Source: Arthrospira sp. PCC 9108
GTDB taxonomy: Bacteria; Cyanobacteriota; Cyanobacteriia; Cyanobacteriales; Microcoleaceae
DNA length: 64,000 nt
Direction: 5' to 3'
NCBI GenBank assembly: GCA_016745315.1
Contig: CP066886.1
Location: 1,643,501 to 1,707,500 of the forward strand
A program made the translations under genes and the position numbers. Positions 63,625-64,000 of the stretch are shown piece after piece. Under the pieces are notes generated by a model. It saw only the letters and a program-made list of their open reading frames with translations. It ran no database searches and was not told the origin of the DNA. Each line of letters begins with the position of its first letter. Within the stretch, counting starts at the first letter, position 1.

Positions 63625-64000
63625 AACTCCTGTTGACGGTGAAACTCCCGTAGACGGTGAAACTCCTGTTGATGGTGAAACTCCTGTTGACGGTGAAACT
63701 CCTGTTGACGGTGAAACTCCTGTTGACGGTGAAACTCCTGTTGACGGTGAAACTCCTGTAGACGGTGAAACTCCTGTAGACGGTGAAACTCCCGTAGACG
63801 GTGAAACTCCTGTAGACGGTGAAACTCCCGTAGACGGTGAAACTCCCGTAGACGGTGAAACTCCTGTTGATGAGGATGAACCCGTAGACGGTGAAACTCC
63901 TGTAGACGGTGAAACTCCTGTTGATGGTGAAACTCCTGTTGATGGTGAAACTCCTGTTGATGGTGAAACTCCTGTTGATGAGGATGAACCCGTAGACGGT
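63470..64000 (+). repeat. acidic and DGETPV tandem repeats at the window end
   Basis: GAGGAACCTGTAGAC-type units (EEPVD, 15 bp) run to 63614, then 18-bp units GACGGTGAAACTCCTGTT (DGETPV) continue to the window edge, interrupted by DEDEPV near 63870 and 63980. The junction AACCTAGACGGT lacks two bases of the expected CCTGTAGACGGT, so the real protein very probably reads through into the DGETPV part and beyond the window. Confidence 0.88.

Overview
The window is chromosomal DNA of a cyanobacterium, probably filamentous and close to Arthrospira/Limnospira. The phylum is clear: the octamer GCGATCGC (HIP1) is scattered throughout, and many genes are typical of cyanobacteria (NDH-1 subunit NdhS, the NDH-1 factor CRR6, Psb29/Thf1, Vipp1, PcxA, a DUF3685 protein, PEP-CTERM). 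The genus is an inference only. No rRNA, tRNA, transposase gene, CRISPR array or prophage was recognised.

Layout. 0.1-6.1 kb: housekeeping genes (ndhS, mrp, hemF, a STAS anti-sigma antagonist, psb29/thf1, a ComFB-family protein, an M23 peptidase). 6.2-8.6 kb: hypF, full length but broken by several frameshifts. 8.6-11.07 kb: a 2.43-kb tandem array of two interleaved modules (91 and 143 bp). 11.07-17.0 kb: dnaE (with an empty split-intein site), grxC, a small membrane protein, vipp1 and crr6. 17.3-27.6 kb: a membrane-anchored repeat protein, a DUF3685 pseudo-receiver protein, a DUF1995 protein, a PPP-type phosphatase, argD, a membrane adenylate cyclase and small secreted proteins. 27.7-28.2 kb: an array of 24-bp hairpin repeats. 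28.2-35 kb: an FHA-FHA-ABCG transporter, a PEP-CTERM protein, and a three-gene polysaccharide operon (two GT2 glycosyltransferases and a WcaF-like acetyltransferase). 35-35.7 kb: a second array related to the 91-bp module. 35.7-39.4 kb: pcxA and a P-loop helicase-like protein.

From 39.9 kb to the end the window is dominated by very large repeat-built surface or secreted proteins: two paralogous RTX proteins (about 1,254 and 2,736 residues once one frameshift in each is repaired) and a third giant protein that runs off the window (FG-GAP repeats, then thirteen Ig-like repeats, then acidic and DGETPV repeats). Between them lie a CarS-like membrane protein, a duplicated structured-RNA-like element with a good promoter, and a TIGR03032 protein plus a TPR/O-GlcNAc-transferase-like enzyme placed just upstream of the third giant. 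A glycosylated-adhesin locus is a reasonable reading.

Caveat: many genes carry single-base indels, mostly in G/C runs, including dnaE and argD, which are expected to be essential. Most are probably sequence errors rather than real inactivation, so coordinates of affected genes are given for the repaired reading.
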